From: Dolomedes plantarius
Lineage: Eukaryota; Arthropoda; Arachnida; Araneae; Dolomedidae
Direction: 5' to 3'
DNA: 64,000 bases
Assembly (NCBI GenBank): GCA_907164885.2
Contig: OU015499.1
Coordinates: 146,408,812 to 146,472,811, forward strand
Below are positions 1 to 12,403 of this stretch, piece after piece; position 1 is the stretch's first letter, and the number at the start of each line of letters is the position of its first letter. The notes beneath the pieces are model-generated. The model was not told the origin of the DNA and searched no databases. It saw nothing but the letters and a program-made list of their open reading frames with translations. The position numbers and the translations under genes were made by a program.

Positions 1-4
1 TGTA

Positions 5-1813
5 ACGTCTTCATATTTGGAAGGTATACATATCAGGCCATGAAGAATTGATTGGTGTGAAAAAACAATTAGCTCCAACAAATACCGCTAGGTACAAATG
101 AGGCTCTGCGATCGGTTGAAGGTAAGGGAAATGAAACATGATTGTACGAAGAAAGGAAAGAATACGAGTTGTCGGTAATTAACTTCATTAGAACATTTCG
201 TTACACAAGAACTGTCGATCCTACAGAAATGTTAGTGAAGCCGCAAACGAAAGGCATGCGCGTAGTAACAACAGCACAAAGATTTCCCAGGTGGTTTTCA
301 ACGTGTCCACCGTGTTTCAGGGCCAACACATGACACCGTGTTATAGCATGATCCACAGTGGCGTGTAAAAGGTAGGGACCGAGTTGCGTACGTGCAAGAG
401 GATATTGTTCTTCAAATTCGCCAGATTTCCTATATTTCCTCGATAAACTTTATCTTTGAGGTAACCCCGAGCCAAAAATCGCGCGGGGTTAAGTCGGATG
501 AACGTGGAGGCCAACTGGTAGGAAATGCACGGCTGATAATGCGATCCTCCGTAAAATGACGTCGCAGCAATTGTTGAACCTCATGTCCAATGTGAGGAGG
601 AGCACCATCTTGTTGGAATACCGTTGTAGCGAGACATCCACGCTGCTGGAGTTCTGGAATGACCACTGCTTGCAGTATAGCCCGATAACGTGCTGCAGTC
701 ACGGAACAGGTTTTTGGTCCCTGTGGGGTGATTTTGTCGCAGAAAAAAGGCCCGATCAAAAAGGTCGCAGTGAAGCCGATCCATACAGTCACATGCGGTG
801 GACCGAGTGAGGATTCTCAGCAGACCAGATACGGCAGTTATGTGCGTTCACTGTTCCGCACGTGTAAAAGTGAGCCTCATCGGTCCATAGGCTGTTCCAC
901 GGCCAATTCTGCTCCACCTCCATATGTACCAAAAAGTTAAAGCGAACGTTTAACGCGGATCATAATCGCCATGTTTTAACTCTTGTAAGCGATGGAGCTT
1001 ATAGGATAGGCTTTGAGTTTTTCCGCATGCACCTCCATACCGTAGAGTGTGACAATCCGAGTTGCCTTGATACGGTGCGAGCACTGCATGTTCCTGCTGT
1101 GTTGGAATTTTCCTGCTCAACGACAGCGGTTGCAACATCATCCATCACCTGCAGTATCTTTTTTCTTCGCCCTCGGCCTGCTTGAACTCAAAGCTACCTG
1201 TTGCCTCGAAAAGTTTCAGCATTCGCCGCGGGGCACATGGTGTTACTGGATCCGTACGCAAAGCTTTCTGCCCTCGGTACAAGCGAAGCGCTCTCGCGGC
1301 GTTATCGCCGTTTTGGTAAAATAACTTTAGCAGCAAATCACGTTTCGGCAACGAAAGAACCATCGTGGCGTTTGAAGAATGTTCTGAACCTGTGAGCCCT
1401 CTTTTTTATCTGTTACGACGGATCTTTTACCCAGCTCGTATGCAAATTTGGTTCTCCGGTACTGCGCGCACAGTCGAATATTCAAATTCTCACTTAACTA
1501 CAGCACAGCGAAAAGGGTTGGAAGTTTAATTGTGCTGCTGCTACACAGGAATCATAACGCGTACACTGCGCGCGCTTGCAAACATAAAGCTTAGTCAGCG
1601 TAGTTTGCATGTGTAACGAACTGTACTAATAAAGTTTAATTACCTACACATCGTATTCTTTCCTTTCTTCGTACAGTCATGTTTCATTTTCCTTACCTTC
1701 AACCGATCGCAGCGCCTCATTTGCACCTAGCGGTATTTGTTGGAACTAATTGTTTTTTCCCACCAATCAATTCCCCATGGCTTGATATATGTACCCTCCA
1801 AATATGAAGACGT
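5..1813 (-). mobile_element. Tc1/mariner-family element, decayed, with long terminal inverted repeats
   Basis: The first 170 bases or so are repeated in inverted orientation at about 1648-1813, and both ends sit next to TA dinucleotides (3-4 and 1814-1815), as expected for a Tc1/mariner insertion. The outer end reads ACGTCTTCATATTTGGA on both sides. Between the repeats lies a broken transposase on the minus strand. The element starts at the window edge, so the left TA cannot be checked against more flank. Confidence 0.8.
430..1363 (-). pseudogene. mariner-like transposase, broken
   Basis: This is a relic of a DDE transposase, which would cut and paste the surrounding element. The N-terminal helix-turn-helix part is read at 1363-1145 and the C-terminal catalytic part at 792-430; the middle (about 800-1145) is out of frame. 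The C-terminal part keeps the second catalytic Asp in a QQDGAPPH context and the third in LTPRDFW, with 42 residues between them, so it belongs with mariner-type enzymes ending in D, not Tc1-type ending in E. Frameshifts make it non-functional. The same family recurs as a fragment near 13.3-13.6 kb. Confidence 0.8.
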
Positions 1814-1999
1814 TACGTCCACTGCTTTTCTCGCCAGGGCGTCCCAGACAGGGATACTTTGATTTGAACCACCCGGTATATATACCCTGTCGGCAATTAA
1901 AACTGCAACTCCAGAAAGGAAAGGAAATAGTAAAATTTTACTTGTTGTACGTATACAGCATAGTAGGAAGAAAACATGATTAAATATGTAGGCAATATG

Positions 2000-3262
2000 G
2001 GCGTATACAGGGTCTGAAATTAGTACACACAGCTGGCGCCTCTGGCAGATAAAACGGCTCTAATCCGGTTAGGCATGAAATCAAACTGGCCTTGGATGAA
2101 AGATACGGGCAAGTCATTCAATGCTACTTTAAGTCTATGCCAAATTTCAATCGTAGTGGCTGGAGAGCGGTGGTGGCCCAATCTCTCAGCAACTCATGAC
2201 CAGATGTTTTCAATGGGTGAGAGATCTGGAGAACTTGCTGGCCAGGGCAACGGTTGAACACCCTTTACTTCGAGGTAGGTCAGGACATGACGGACAACAT
2301 GCGGTATTGTGTTATCTCGTTGAAAGATGACGTTTCCGAGGCTTCGAAGATAGGGCACAGCCACCGGCCTTAAGATCTGATAAATGTAACGCTGGCTGTT
2401 CAGATTACCGACGACGCGAACAAGAGGTGTTCGTGTCGTGCACCCAATGGCTGTCCATATCATCACACCAGGTGCAGGGCCCGTATGACGATATCGAAGG
2501 CAAGCAGGCCACATGCGTTCTATTCGGTGCCTCCAGACACGGATACGTCCATCATGATGCTGCACGCAGAACCGGGACTCATCTGAAAAGATGATCTGGT
2601 GCCACTATTATCCAGTTTTGACTTGGGCGCACCACTGTCGCCGCGCGTCTTTATGCTGCAGTGTCAAGGTAAGCCGCAATAATAGTCGCCGTCCATGCTG
2701 CTCAAGATGTCGTCGCACTGTCAATGCGGATACTTGTCATGCTTCAAACAAGCTTATTTCTTGACTCCAGGTCCGTGATATGGCTGTACGATCCTGCAAG
2801 GCCGACCTGACAAAATCTTCTTGGGCGTTAGCGGCGGGAGGAAATTGAGATCGTGCATTGCGTTCAGTATGACCCTCCTGAACCCATAGATTCTTCATTC
2901 GTATGACAGTCATTTTATTCTGACCAAGACGAGTAGCAATGTTGTGGAACAATAAACCGAACTCTCGGTAGGCCACGATCCTGCCGCCATCTTGTGCTGG
3001 TGTCCGACATGCTGGTAGCCGTTTCTCCTTCTTATACGTGGCATAGCACAATCTTCTCACAAACAACCAACATTGAAATGCGATTTCCGAGTGAGGATCC
3101 TGCTACGTAACTTTACTTTTATAAAGATATGCCGTTTCCCCCCACTGAGTCGTTCGATTACGCTTAAATGCTAATCATTTGCATATCCCAGCATCTTCTT
3201 CGTTTCATGCACATTTGCCGTTTGTATCATCCTTCCTCCATGGTGCAATTTGAACGACCAGC
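2000..3262 (-). mobile_element. Tc1-like DD34E element, relic
   Basis: The stretch encodes a broken Tc1-type transposase on the minus strand. The terminal repeats cannot be placed with confidence, so these limits are approximate. It is older than the related element at 11-12.4 kb, judging by the number of frame breaks. Confidence 0.6.
2194..3066 (-). pseudogene. Tc1-like transposase, broken
   Basis: Two reading-frame blocks are visible. The N-terminal DNA-binding part (3066-2737) contains the GGRIVAYREFGL stretch, and the catalytic part (2565-2194) contains HHDGRIRVW, the second Asp in FQRDNTIPH and the final Glu in SPDLSPIENIW. The first catalytic Asp lies in the decayed stretch near 2570-2590. 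It is clearly the same broad family as the transposase at 11,227-12,265 but much more diverged, and is non-functional. Confidence 0.8.
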
Positions 3263-3270
3263 AGTATATA

Positions 3271-3302
3271 TATCATGGGGAATACTAGTATTCCCCATGA
3301 TA
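3271..3302. repeat. perfect 32-bp palindrome
   Basis: Two 16-base arms are perfect reverse complements with no loop, centred on ACTAGT. It lies about 250 bases before the satellite array. It could be the fused end of a lost element or a simple cruciform; its function is unknown. Confidence 0.85.
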
Positions 3303-3550
3303 AAATGATGAATATCTGCTCAGAAATTTATGATGCCTATCTGGATAGTACTTTAATCTTAAATTGTGACTGGGTTGATTTATGTAAATTTAATATTTTT
3401 GAAGATTACCTCTTTACGGTACCTGAGTCGGTTACCTCGAATTCTGGTTCTGTTCCGGCACTACTACAGAATCTTGCCTCTGGTGCGTGGAGCCGTGAGT
3501 GATTGATTTCTCTTTGGTTTTTGCCTGCATTCTTCTTAAAACTAGAAGGT

Positions 3551-6500
3551 AACCCGTCATTTTGACGTCATAATACTAATAATGACGTCATAATGGAAAA
3601 AGTATATGAAAGTTAAAAAATATCCCGAATTATCTAACAATATTGCATTTAATCCACACCTTGTAAAAGCAAACCCTTTCATTATTTTTTATTTATTTAG
3701 TTTTTCATGCGATTGTAGTAGTAGACTGCCATCCAACCCGTCATTTTGACGTCATAATACTAATAATGGCGTCATAATGGAAAAAGTATATGAAAGTTAA
3801 AAAATATCCCGAATTATCTAACAATATTGTATTTAATCCACACCTTGTAAAAGCAAACCCTTTCATTATTTTTTATTTATTTAGTTTTTCATGCGATTGT
3901 AGTAGTAGACTGCCATCCAACCCGTCATTTTGACGTCATAATACTAATAATGACGTCATAATGGAAAAGTATACGAAAGTTAAAATATATCCCGAATTAT
4001 CTAACAATATTGCATTTAATCCACACCTTGTAAAAGCAAACCCTTTCTGTATTTTTTATTTATTTAGTTTTTCATGCGATTGTAGTAGTAGACTGCCATC
4101 CAACCCGTCATTTTGACGTCATAATACTAATAATGACGTCATAATGGAAAAGTATACGAAAGTTAAAATATATCCCGAATTATCTAACAATATTGCATTT
4201 AATCCACACCTTGTAAAAGCAAACCCTTTCATTATTTTTTATTTATTTAGTTTTTCATGCGATTGTAGTAGTAGACTGCCATCCAACCCGTCATTTTGAC
4301 GTCATAATACTAATAATGGCGTCATAATGGAAAAAGTATATGAAAGTTAAAAAATATCCCGAATTATCTAACAATATTGCATTTAATCCACACCTTGTAA
4401 AAGCAAACCCTTTCATTATTTTTTATTTATTTAGTTTTTCATGCGATTGTAGTAGTAGACTGCCATCCAACCCGTCATTTTGACGTCATAATACTAATAA
4501 TGGCGTCATAATGGAAAAAGTATATGAAAGTTAAAAAATATCCCGAATTATCTAACAATATTGCATTTAATCCACACCTTGTAAAAGCAAACCCTTTCAT
4601 TATTTTTCATTTATTTAGTTTTTCATGCGATTGTAGTAGTAGACTGCCATCCAACCCGTCATTTTGACGTCATAATACTAATAATGACGTCATAATGGAA
4701 AAGTATACGAAAGTTAAAATATATCCCGAATTATCTAACAATATTGCATTTAATCCACACCTTGTAAAAGCAAACCCTTTCATTATTTTTTATTTATTTA
4801 GTTTTTCATGCGATTGTAGTAGTAGACTGCCATCCAACCCGTCATTTTGACGTCATAATACTAATAATGGCGTCATAATGGAAAAAGTATATGAAAGTTA
4901 AAAAATATCCCGAATTATCTAACAATATTGAATTTAATCCACACCTTGTAAAAGCAAACCCTTTCATTATTTTTTATTTATTTAGTTTTTCATGCGATTG
5001 TAGTAGTAGACTGCCATCCAACCCGTCATTTTGACGTCATAATACTAATAATGACGTCATAATGGAAAAGTATACGAAAGTTAAAAAATATCCCGAATTA
5101 TCTAACAATATTGCATTTAATCCACACCTTGTAAAAGCAAACCCTTTCATTATTTTTTATTTATTTAGTTTTTCATGCGATTGTAGTAGTAGACTGCCAT
5201 CCAACCCGTCATTTTGACGTCATAATACTAATAATGACGTCATAATGGAAAAGTATACGAAAGTTAAAATATATCCCGAATTATCTAACAATATTGCATT
5301 TAATCCACACCTTGTAAAAGCAAACCCTTTCATTATTTTTTATTTATTTAGTTTTTCATGCGATTGTAGTAGTAGACTGCCATCCAACCCGTCATTTTGA
5401 CGTCATAATACTAATAATGACGTCATAATGGAAAAGTATACGAAAGTTAAAATATATCCCGAATTATCTAACAATATTGCATTTAATCCACACCTTGTAA
5501 AAGCAAACCCTTTCATTATTTTTTATTTATTTAGTTTTTCATGCGATTGTAGTAGTAGACTGCCATCCAACCCGTCATTTTGACGTCATAATACTAATAA
5601 TGGCGTCATAATGGAAAAAGTATATGAAAGTTAAAAAATATCCCGAATTATCTAACAATATTGCATTTAATCCACACCTTGTAAAAGCAAACCCTTTCAT
5701 TATTTTTTATTTATTTAGTTTTTCATGCGATTGTAGTAGTAGACTGCCATCCAACCCGTCATTTTGACGTCATAATACTAATAATGACGTCATAATGGAA
5801 AAGTATACGAAAGTTAAAATATATCCCGAATTATCTAACAATATTGCATTTAATCCACACCTTGTAAAAGCAAACCCTTTCATTATTTTTTATTTATTTA
5901 GTTTTTCATGCGATTGTAGTAGTAGACTGCCATCCAACCCGTCATTTTGACGTCATAATACTAATAATGACGTCATAATGGAAAAGTATACGAAAGTTAA
6001 AATATATCCCGAATTATCTAACAATATTGCATTTAATCCACACCTTGTAAAAGCAAACCCTTTCATTATTTTTTATTTATTTAGTTTTTCATGCGATTGT
6101 AGTAGTAGACTGCCATCCAACCCGTCATTTTGACGTCATAATACTAATAATGGCGTCATAATGGAAAAAGTATATGAAAGTTAAAAAATATCCCGAATTA
6201 TCTAACAATATTGCATTTAATCCACACCTTGTAAAAGCAAACCCTTTCATTATTTTTTATTTATTTAGTTTTTCATGCGATTGTAGTAGTAGACTGCCAT
6301 CCAACCCGTCATTTTGACGTCATAATACTAATAATGACGTCATAATGGAAAAGTATACGAAAGTTAAAATATATCCCGAATTATCTAACAATATTGCATT
6401 TAATCCACACCTTGTAAAAGCAAACCCTTTCATTATTTTTTATTTATTTAGTTTTTCATGCGATTGTAGTAGTAGACTGCCATCCAACCCGTCATTTTGA

Positions 6501-7585
6501 CGTCATAATACTAATAATGGCGTCATAATGGAAAAAGTATATGAAAGTTAAAAAATATCCCGAATTATCTAACAATATTGCATTTAATCCACACCTTGTA
6601 AAAGCAAACCCTTTCATTATTTTTTATTTATTTAGTTTTTCATGCGATTGTAGTAGTAGACTGCCATCCAACCCGTCATTTTGACGTCATAATACTAATA
6701 ATGACGTCATAATGGAAAAGTATACGAAAGTTAAAATATATCCCGAATTATCTAACAATATTGCATTTAATCCACACCTTGTAAAAGCAAACCCTTTCAT
6801 TATTTTTTATTTATTTAGTTTTTCATGCGATTGTAGTAGTAGACTGCCATCCAACCCGTCATTTTGACGTCATAATACTAATAATGGCGTCATAATGGAA
6901 AAAGTATATGAAAGTTAAAAAATATCCCGAATTATCTAACAATATTGCATTTAATCCACACCTTGTAAAAGCAAACCCTTTCATTATTTTTTATTTATTT
7001 AGTTTTTCATGCGATTGTAGTAGTAGACTGCCATCCAACCCGTCATTTTGACGTCATAATACTAATAATGACGTCATAATGGAAAAGTATACGAAAGTTA
7101 AAATATATCCCGAATTATCTAACAATATTGCATTTAATCCACACCTTGTAAAAGCAAACCCTTTCATTATTTTTTATTTATTTAGTTTTTCATGCGATTG
7201 TAGTAGTAGACTGCCATCGAACCCGTCATTTTGACGTCATAATACTAATAATGGCGTCATAATGGAAAAAGTATATGAAAGTTAAAAAATATCCCGAATT
7301 ATCTAACAATATTGCATTTAATCCACACCTTGTAAAAGTAAACCCTTTCATTATTTTTTATTTATTTAGTTTTTCATGCGATTGTAGTAGTAGACTGCCA
7401 TCCAACCCGTCATTTTGACGTCATAATACTAATAATGACGTTATAATGGAAAAGTATACGAAAGTTAAAATATATCCCGAATTATCTAACAATATTGCAT
7501 TTAATCCACACCTTGTAAAAGCAAACCCTTTCATTATTTTTTATTTATTTAGTTTTTCATGCGATTGGAGTAGTAGACTGCCATC
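3551..7585. repeat. 183/184-bp tandem satellite, about 22 units
   Basis: Units begin AACCCGTCATTTTGACG and repeat every 183 or 184 bases from 3551 to about 7585. Two main variants exist. Type A (183 bp) carries two TGACGTCA palindromes whose starts are 20 bases apart, followed by AAAAGTATACG. Type B (184 bp) has the second palindrome changed to TGGCGTCA, followed by AAAAAGTATATG. Two units (near 3551 and 5020) are hybrids. From about 6120 onward A and B alternate strictly, forming a 367-bp higher-order repeat. Short reading frames in it are incidental. TGACGTCA is the consensus CRE/ATF site; whether it is bound here is unknown. Confidence 0.95.
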
Positions 7586-8224
7586 GAGTTTTTTACAGTT
7601 CACTGCGCGATATGAATACTTGCGCTACTTTATTCATTAACATTGAAGTTTGTTTACTTTCAGAAATCATCGCAAAAGTAAACAAAAGTATTTAAAAAAA
7701 CTGTTAAATATACAGCTAAAAGCATCCAATTTTTTTTTAGTTCTGAATGTTTTATAGAAAAATAGGCTGAACAAACGTGATTTGATGGAGAAGATATTAG
7801 TTTTTAGGTAAGAAAAAATTCTGATCCACATCTGAAATTGAAATTAAGCCTAACAGGCGGTTTGTTAACTGAGGGCTTCAATTGAAAGATGAGTACAGCC
7901 CGGAAGTGTTATACAGAGACAACGGCTATTACATATATAATTATCTTACTCTGTTGGATTATTTATTTTAGTTATATTTGTCCTTTTTCAATATGAGGAT
8001 CTGAAGCAACTGCGCAATCTTTTATTGAAAAGTTTTATGTTTTCATTGCTAGGTTAGGTTTTATGTTAACTTGTTTGGCAGTCTATGCTCGCTTTTTAGT
8101 TTTTTGTTAGTTTGATTTGTTTATATTATCTTACTTTATATATATACATTGGCATTAATTGCATACATTGACTGTTGTATTTAATTTGAATGTACTCCGT
8201 AGCAAAGTACGGGTTTTCAGCTAG
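7586..8224 (+). mobile_element. AT-rich stretch ending in a Helitron 3' terminus
   Basis: No gene is recognised here. The last 75 bases match the 3' end of the Helitron that follows (8225-8920): a short hairpin around GTAC...GTAC, then GGGTTTTCAGCTAG. The CTAG end preceded by a hairpin is the hallmark of a Helitron 3' end. The start of this copy was not found; it may be truncated. Confidence 0.6.
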
Positions 8225-8731
8225 TCTATATATATAAAACAGTTCCGTAACTGACTGACATACAACGCACAGACCAAACCGCTGGACCTAAAGGGCTGAA
8301 ATTTTGCATGGCGATTCTTCTTATGGTGTAGGGGTGCACTAAGGAAGATTTTTCAAAAATTCTTCTTAGATTTTTTTAAAATTAAATTTTTAAGCTGTTT
8401 TTGTAACTTTTTTAAAGTTTGCATTTAAAATAATAACTTGAGGGTCATAAAATTTATATCACAAGAATTATCATAAAAATTCCTTTGAAATGAAATCTTT
8501 TTGGAATCTTTACCTCGATTTTCTGATTTTTAGTGCATTTTTAAAGATTAATTTTTAGAATTTAATTTATTAAATGCCGATCGCGTGATTTCTTTTTCTG
8601 GTACTTTAAATTAATTTATCGTCACGTGCATAACAACTAAATAGACAAAAAAATATTTTTCTTTCTTTCTAATGCAGCAGACGATTGGATAATATACCAA
8701 AAAAATAAATAAATATCCCTTACAGTTTTTT

Positions 8732-8788
<57 letters not shown>

Positions 8789-8920
8789 CATCAATTGTAT
8801 ACATTGATCGTCGTATTTATTATAAATATATATATTTAATTATTTTGGCATTAATTGCATACATTGACCGTTGTATTTAATTTGAATGTACTCCGGAGCG
8901 AAGTGCGGGTTTTCAGCTAG
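8225..8920 (+). mobile_element. Non-autonomous Helitron
   Basis: The element begins TCTATATATATAAAAC followed by a CTGACTGACA stretch, a typical 5' terminus of short arthropod Helitrons. It ends with a hairpin and TTTCAGCTAG, followed by T as expected for insertion into AT. It encodes no protein. A (TA)n microsatellite lies inside. The element abuts the CTAG end of a sister copy, so the two are head-to-tail with no host DNA between them. Confidence 0.85.
8738..8786. repeat. (TA)n microsatellite
   Basis: An uninterrupted AT dinucleotide run lies inside the Helitron. Confidence 0.95.
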
Positions 8921-9214
8921 TTCTTTATAAGGAAGTTGTATTTCTTGTTGTACGTTCCGACAGATCCCATCGACTCGAATGTAGGAAACTTAACACTGTA
9001 TTTACAGTATTTACATCCGTTATAATTGAACAGAGGGTCCGCGGGCCCATGTTTCTCACCGCAAGACTGTCGTTCGAGTTCTGTCTGTTTCAGGAGTGAA
9101 AATGTGTATGACGTCATGAGTGATTGTGTAGACTAGCTCCTCGGTCGGCATAGATACTAAGAAGAGTAGAGCACGAAGATTGCATCATCGGGACGGAGTC
9201 ACTAAATTCTTCTA

Positions 9215-10764
9215 CAGTGTTGGAAATTGATTTATGAAAACATGGTTTTTTTAACAAAAACTTCTTCAATATTCATTAAAAAAGAATGAAATTTTGTACA
9301 TTATACATACTATGTATAACAAATGATTTACAAAAATAAAATTTCATACATAATAATAAACAAAAACATAAGGTTAAAAAATTAGATTTTCGTAACATAT
9401 AAACATGGAAATTGATTTATGAAATATCACATTTCATTGGCTATTCTGAAGTAATGTGACAAAAATTTGCATAAAACAAAGTAACGTGACCTGCGAAGTA
9501 GACATAAAAAGCTTTATATATTGGAAGCAACACGTTTCAGCCATACTTTTCACGATGGGTAAACGAAAGGTGTTGTCTGTGGACGAAAGAGCCAAAATCG
9601 ATGCATATCTAGAATGTGGAAAATCTGTTCTGAAAATTAGTAAATTAATTAAAAGACCAGTTGGTGTGATATATAACTATAGAAAAGATTCAGCAAATTT
9701 TGGAAAAAATTTAGGTAATCCACGTTTAACTGAGATGGAGAAAAGGGGGATTCTTCAGCTTCTATCAAAAACTGGCCACAATTCAAAGCAGATTTGTGCA
9801 GATCTATCACATCCTGTTATTTCTAGAAGAGTTAGGCAAATTTTACATTCTTCATGGAGAGTGAGATGGTCGAAGATGAAATCTAGAAAGATACTTCTGC
9901 GTCACAAGCAGATGCGTTTTCAGTTTTGTGAGAAGTACATGACAATGGGTGACAATTGAAAGAAAGTCAGTTTTTCCGAGGGAATGAAATTTAATTTGGG
10001 TGGCCTCGATGGTTTCAGGTATTATTGGAGAGATCTCCGAAAAGAACCAAAATCTACATTCAACAAAAATTATGGTGGCGGGAGTTTGATGGTTTGGGCA
10101 GCTATTGCTTATGATGGCAGAAGTGAAATAGTATTTATAAATGGTCGTCAGAATTCATATGATTACAGCTTAGTTTTAAAAAATTCCTTTCTTCCATTTG
10201 CATGGCAATATTATAGTTTAGATTACATATTCATGCAAGACAATGCAAGTATTCACACTTCAAAAGCAATGAAAGATTGATTTGACGAACAGAATATTGT
10301 TCTTTTAGATCATCCACCTAATAGTCCTGATCTGAACCCCATCGAAAACGTTTGGGGACAGCTTGTTCGAATGGTTTATGCAGACAGGATGCAGTACACA
10401 TAAACTTGTAGAATTGAAAGCTTCAATCTGTCAAAACTGGAAACTAATTGATCAGAAGTACATTCAAAATATTGTTTTATCAATGCCATGTGGAATAAAA
10501 GAAATTTTGAAGTGGAAAGGCGGCTTTACTAACTATTAATTTCATTGAAATGTGATATTTCATAAATCAATTTCCATGTTTGTATGTTACGAAAATCTAA
10601 TGTTTGACCTTATGTTTTTGTTTATTATTATGTATGAAATTTTTTTTTGTAAATCATTTGTTATACGTAGCATGTATAATGTATGAAAATTCATTCATTT
10701 TTAATGAATATTAAAGAAGTTTTTGTTAAAAAACCATGATTTCATAAATCAATTTCCAACACTG
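9215..10764 (+). mobile_element. Tc3-like element with about 220-bp inverted repeats
   Basis: The ends begin CAGTGTTGGAAATTGATTTATG and are flanked by TA at 9213-9214 and 10765-10766. Each terminal repeat carries an outer and an inner copy of the GGAAATTGATTTATGAAA site (inner copies near 9405 and 10565). This repeats-within-repeats arrangement is known as IR/DR in Tc1/Tc3-type elements, where both sites bind transposase. It contains a broken transposase. Confidence 0.85.
9555..10539 (+). pseudogene. Tc3-like transposase, broken
   Basis: The likely start is ATG at 9555. Paired helix-turn-helix domains occupy roughly the first 110 codons. Trp codons appear to have become stop codons at 9957-9959 and 10278-10280, and a further stop with a frame change follows QYT near 10,400; the C-terminal reading frame ends at 10,539. 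The first catalytic position, normally in an F-S-D-E context, reads FSEGMK, so the first Asp is gone. The second Asp (MQDNASIH) and final Glu (SPDLNPIENVW) remain. This copy is dead. Confidence 0.85.
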
Positions 10765-10989
10765 TAGCACCTGACTACCTCAAAAGTTCAGACAGCCGCT
10801 TTTATGCATCCACAACATAATCTTTCAAAGAAGATAAAAAATTACAATGCGTAAAATTTTTTTCAGCCCCTCTGGAGATCAATAACTACACATTTGAGAA
10901 GGTAAAGCAATTTAAATACCTGGGCACAATGATCTCAAGCTGCAGTGACCTAAAAATTGAAATTAAAAGCAGACTAGCCATGACTAATA

Positions 10990-12401
10990 CACTGCTGGCC
11001 TCTGTAAATGCAACACCCTGAAGGAAACATACAAATAACATGAAATTTACAACATGCATTAGCGGAGGTGAGATATGCAAATGATTAGAATTTCAGCTCA
11101 GACGCACATCACGCGCGCCTGAGGCGCCACTTCAAAGCGCAATTTAAGACTTGGAGATTTCAACGATTTCAAGTTCGGCAATTGTGTTTTTCTTGTGGTT
11201 TTTTCAAAAAAAAAACGATCAATTATGCTTCGTCGAAAACAGCGGTGATCTTTTGATCAAGTATCCGAGTTCGACAGAGGAAGGATAGTGGCCTACCGAG
11301 ATTGTGGATTATCTTTCAGGGAAATCGGTAGTCGTGTTGGACGAAACCAAACAACTGTAATGCGGATATGTGATCGTTGGATGCAGGAGGGTACGACGGA
11401 CCGGCGTGTTCGATCGCATCCCCCTCAGCGCACCACTTCACGTGATGACAGGCAAATTGTGCGCATGGCAGTGACGGATCGCTCAGTCACATCACGAACC
11501 ATAGCACAGCACATGCAGTCTGTAACGCATCATCCAGTGTCTGCGCGTACCATTCGACGCCGTTTACAGCAGAGTGGTCTGTCCGCAAGACGTCCATTGC
11601 TTTGTCTACCCTTGACGCAGAACCACAGACGTCTCCGCCGCCAATGGTGCGATGACAGAAGGATGTGGACGGCAGAATGGAATGAAATTGTCTTTACTGA
11701 CGAGTCACGCTTCTGTCTGCAACACCACGATGGTCGCATTCGAGTCTGGAGACACCGTGAAGAGAGGATGCTGAACAGCTGCGTTATGTACCGCCACACT
11801 GGTCTTGCACCAGGTATTATGGTATGGGGCGGTATTGGATATCACTCTCTCACATCTCTAGTACGCATTGCCGGTACTTTAAACAGACAGCGCTACATCT
11901 CCGAGGTGTTGGAACCAGTTGTCCTTCCTTACCTTCAGAGCTTTCCCACAGTCATATTTCAACAGGATAATGCGCGACCACACGTGGCACGCATTGTCCA
12001 ACGGTTCTTCGTGAATCGCCAGATTGAAAAGCTTCCCTGGCCGCCTCGCTCTCCGGATCTTTCGCCGATAGAAAACATGTGGCCCATGGTTGCTCTACGA
12101 TTGACCCAGATTCCATCCCCAGCTGCCACAGCAGATCAACTTTGGCAACGTGTGGAAGCTGCTTGGTCTGCTGTACCCCAAGAACTCATCCAAAGTCTCT
12201 TTGAATCAATGCCGAGGCGTGTGGCAGCGGTGATCTCCAACAATGGCGGCTACTCTGGCTACTGATTTTGGCAGGAACAACACTTCACAGAAGTCTATAA
12301 ATTTAATCATTTGATACTTGGTCAACATGTTATCTACAAAATAAATTTTGTTGTGATATCTCCTGTCTTTCTTGGTGTTGCAATTTGGGTGGCCAGCAGT
12401 G
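10990..12401 (+). mobile_element. Tc1-type DD34E element, nearly intact, nested in a retrotransposon
   Basis: Ends read CACTGCTGGCC at the left and the exact reverse complement GGCCAGCAGTG at the right, with further imperfect matches (about 28 bp). TA duplicates flank it at 10,988-10,989 and 12,402-12,403. It lies inside a non-LTR reverse-transcriptase gene, so it inserted later than that element. Confidence 0.93.
11227..12265 (+). pseudogene. Tc1-type (Tcb-like) transposase with one early stop
   Basis: The reading frame from ATG 11,227 is open to 12,265 except for a TGA at 11,248-11,250; the frame after it, from ATG 11,288, runs 325 codons. It includes the N-terminal helix-turn-helix and GRPR-like region, the first Asp in FTDES, the second in FQQDNARPH and the final Glu in SPDLSPIENMW. 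The second and third catalytic residues are 34 apart, so it is DD34E. All catalytic residues are present. The single nonsense codon removes only the normal N-terminus; initiation at the internal ATG would drop part of the DNA-binding domain. This is a young copy. Confidence 0.9.
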
Positions 12402-12403
12402 TA

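Noticed and set aside
3551..7585. Regular repeats suggesting a CRISPR array
   Set aside because: Units are 183-184 bp with no unique spacers, in a eukaryotic context; this is a satellite.
7446..7640. 64-codon frame over the last satellite unit
   Set aside because: It is the repeat unit plus flank; the same partial frame occurs in every type A unit.
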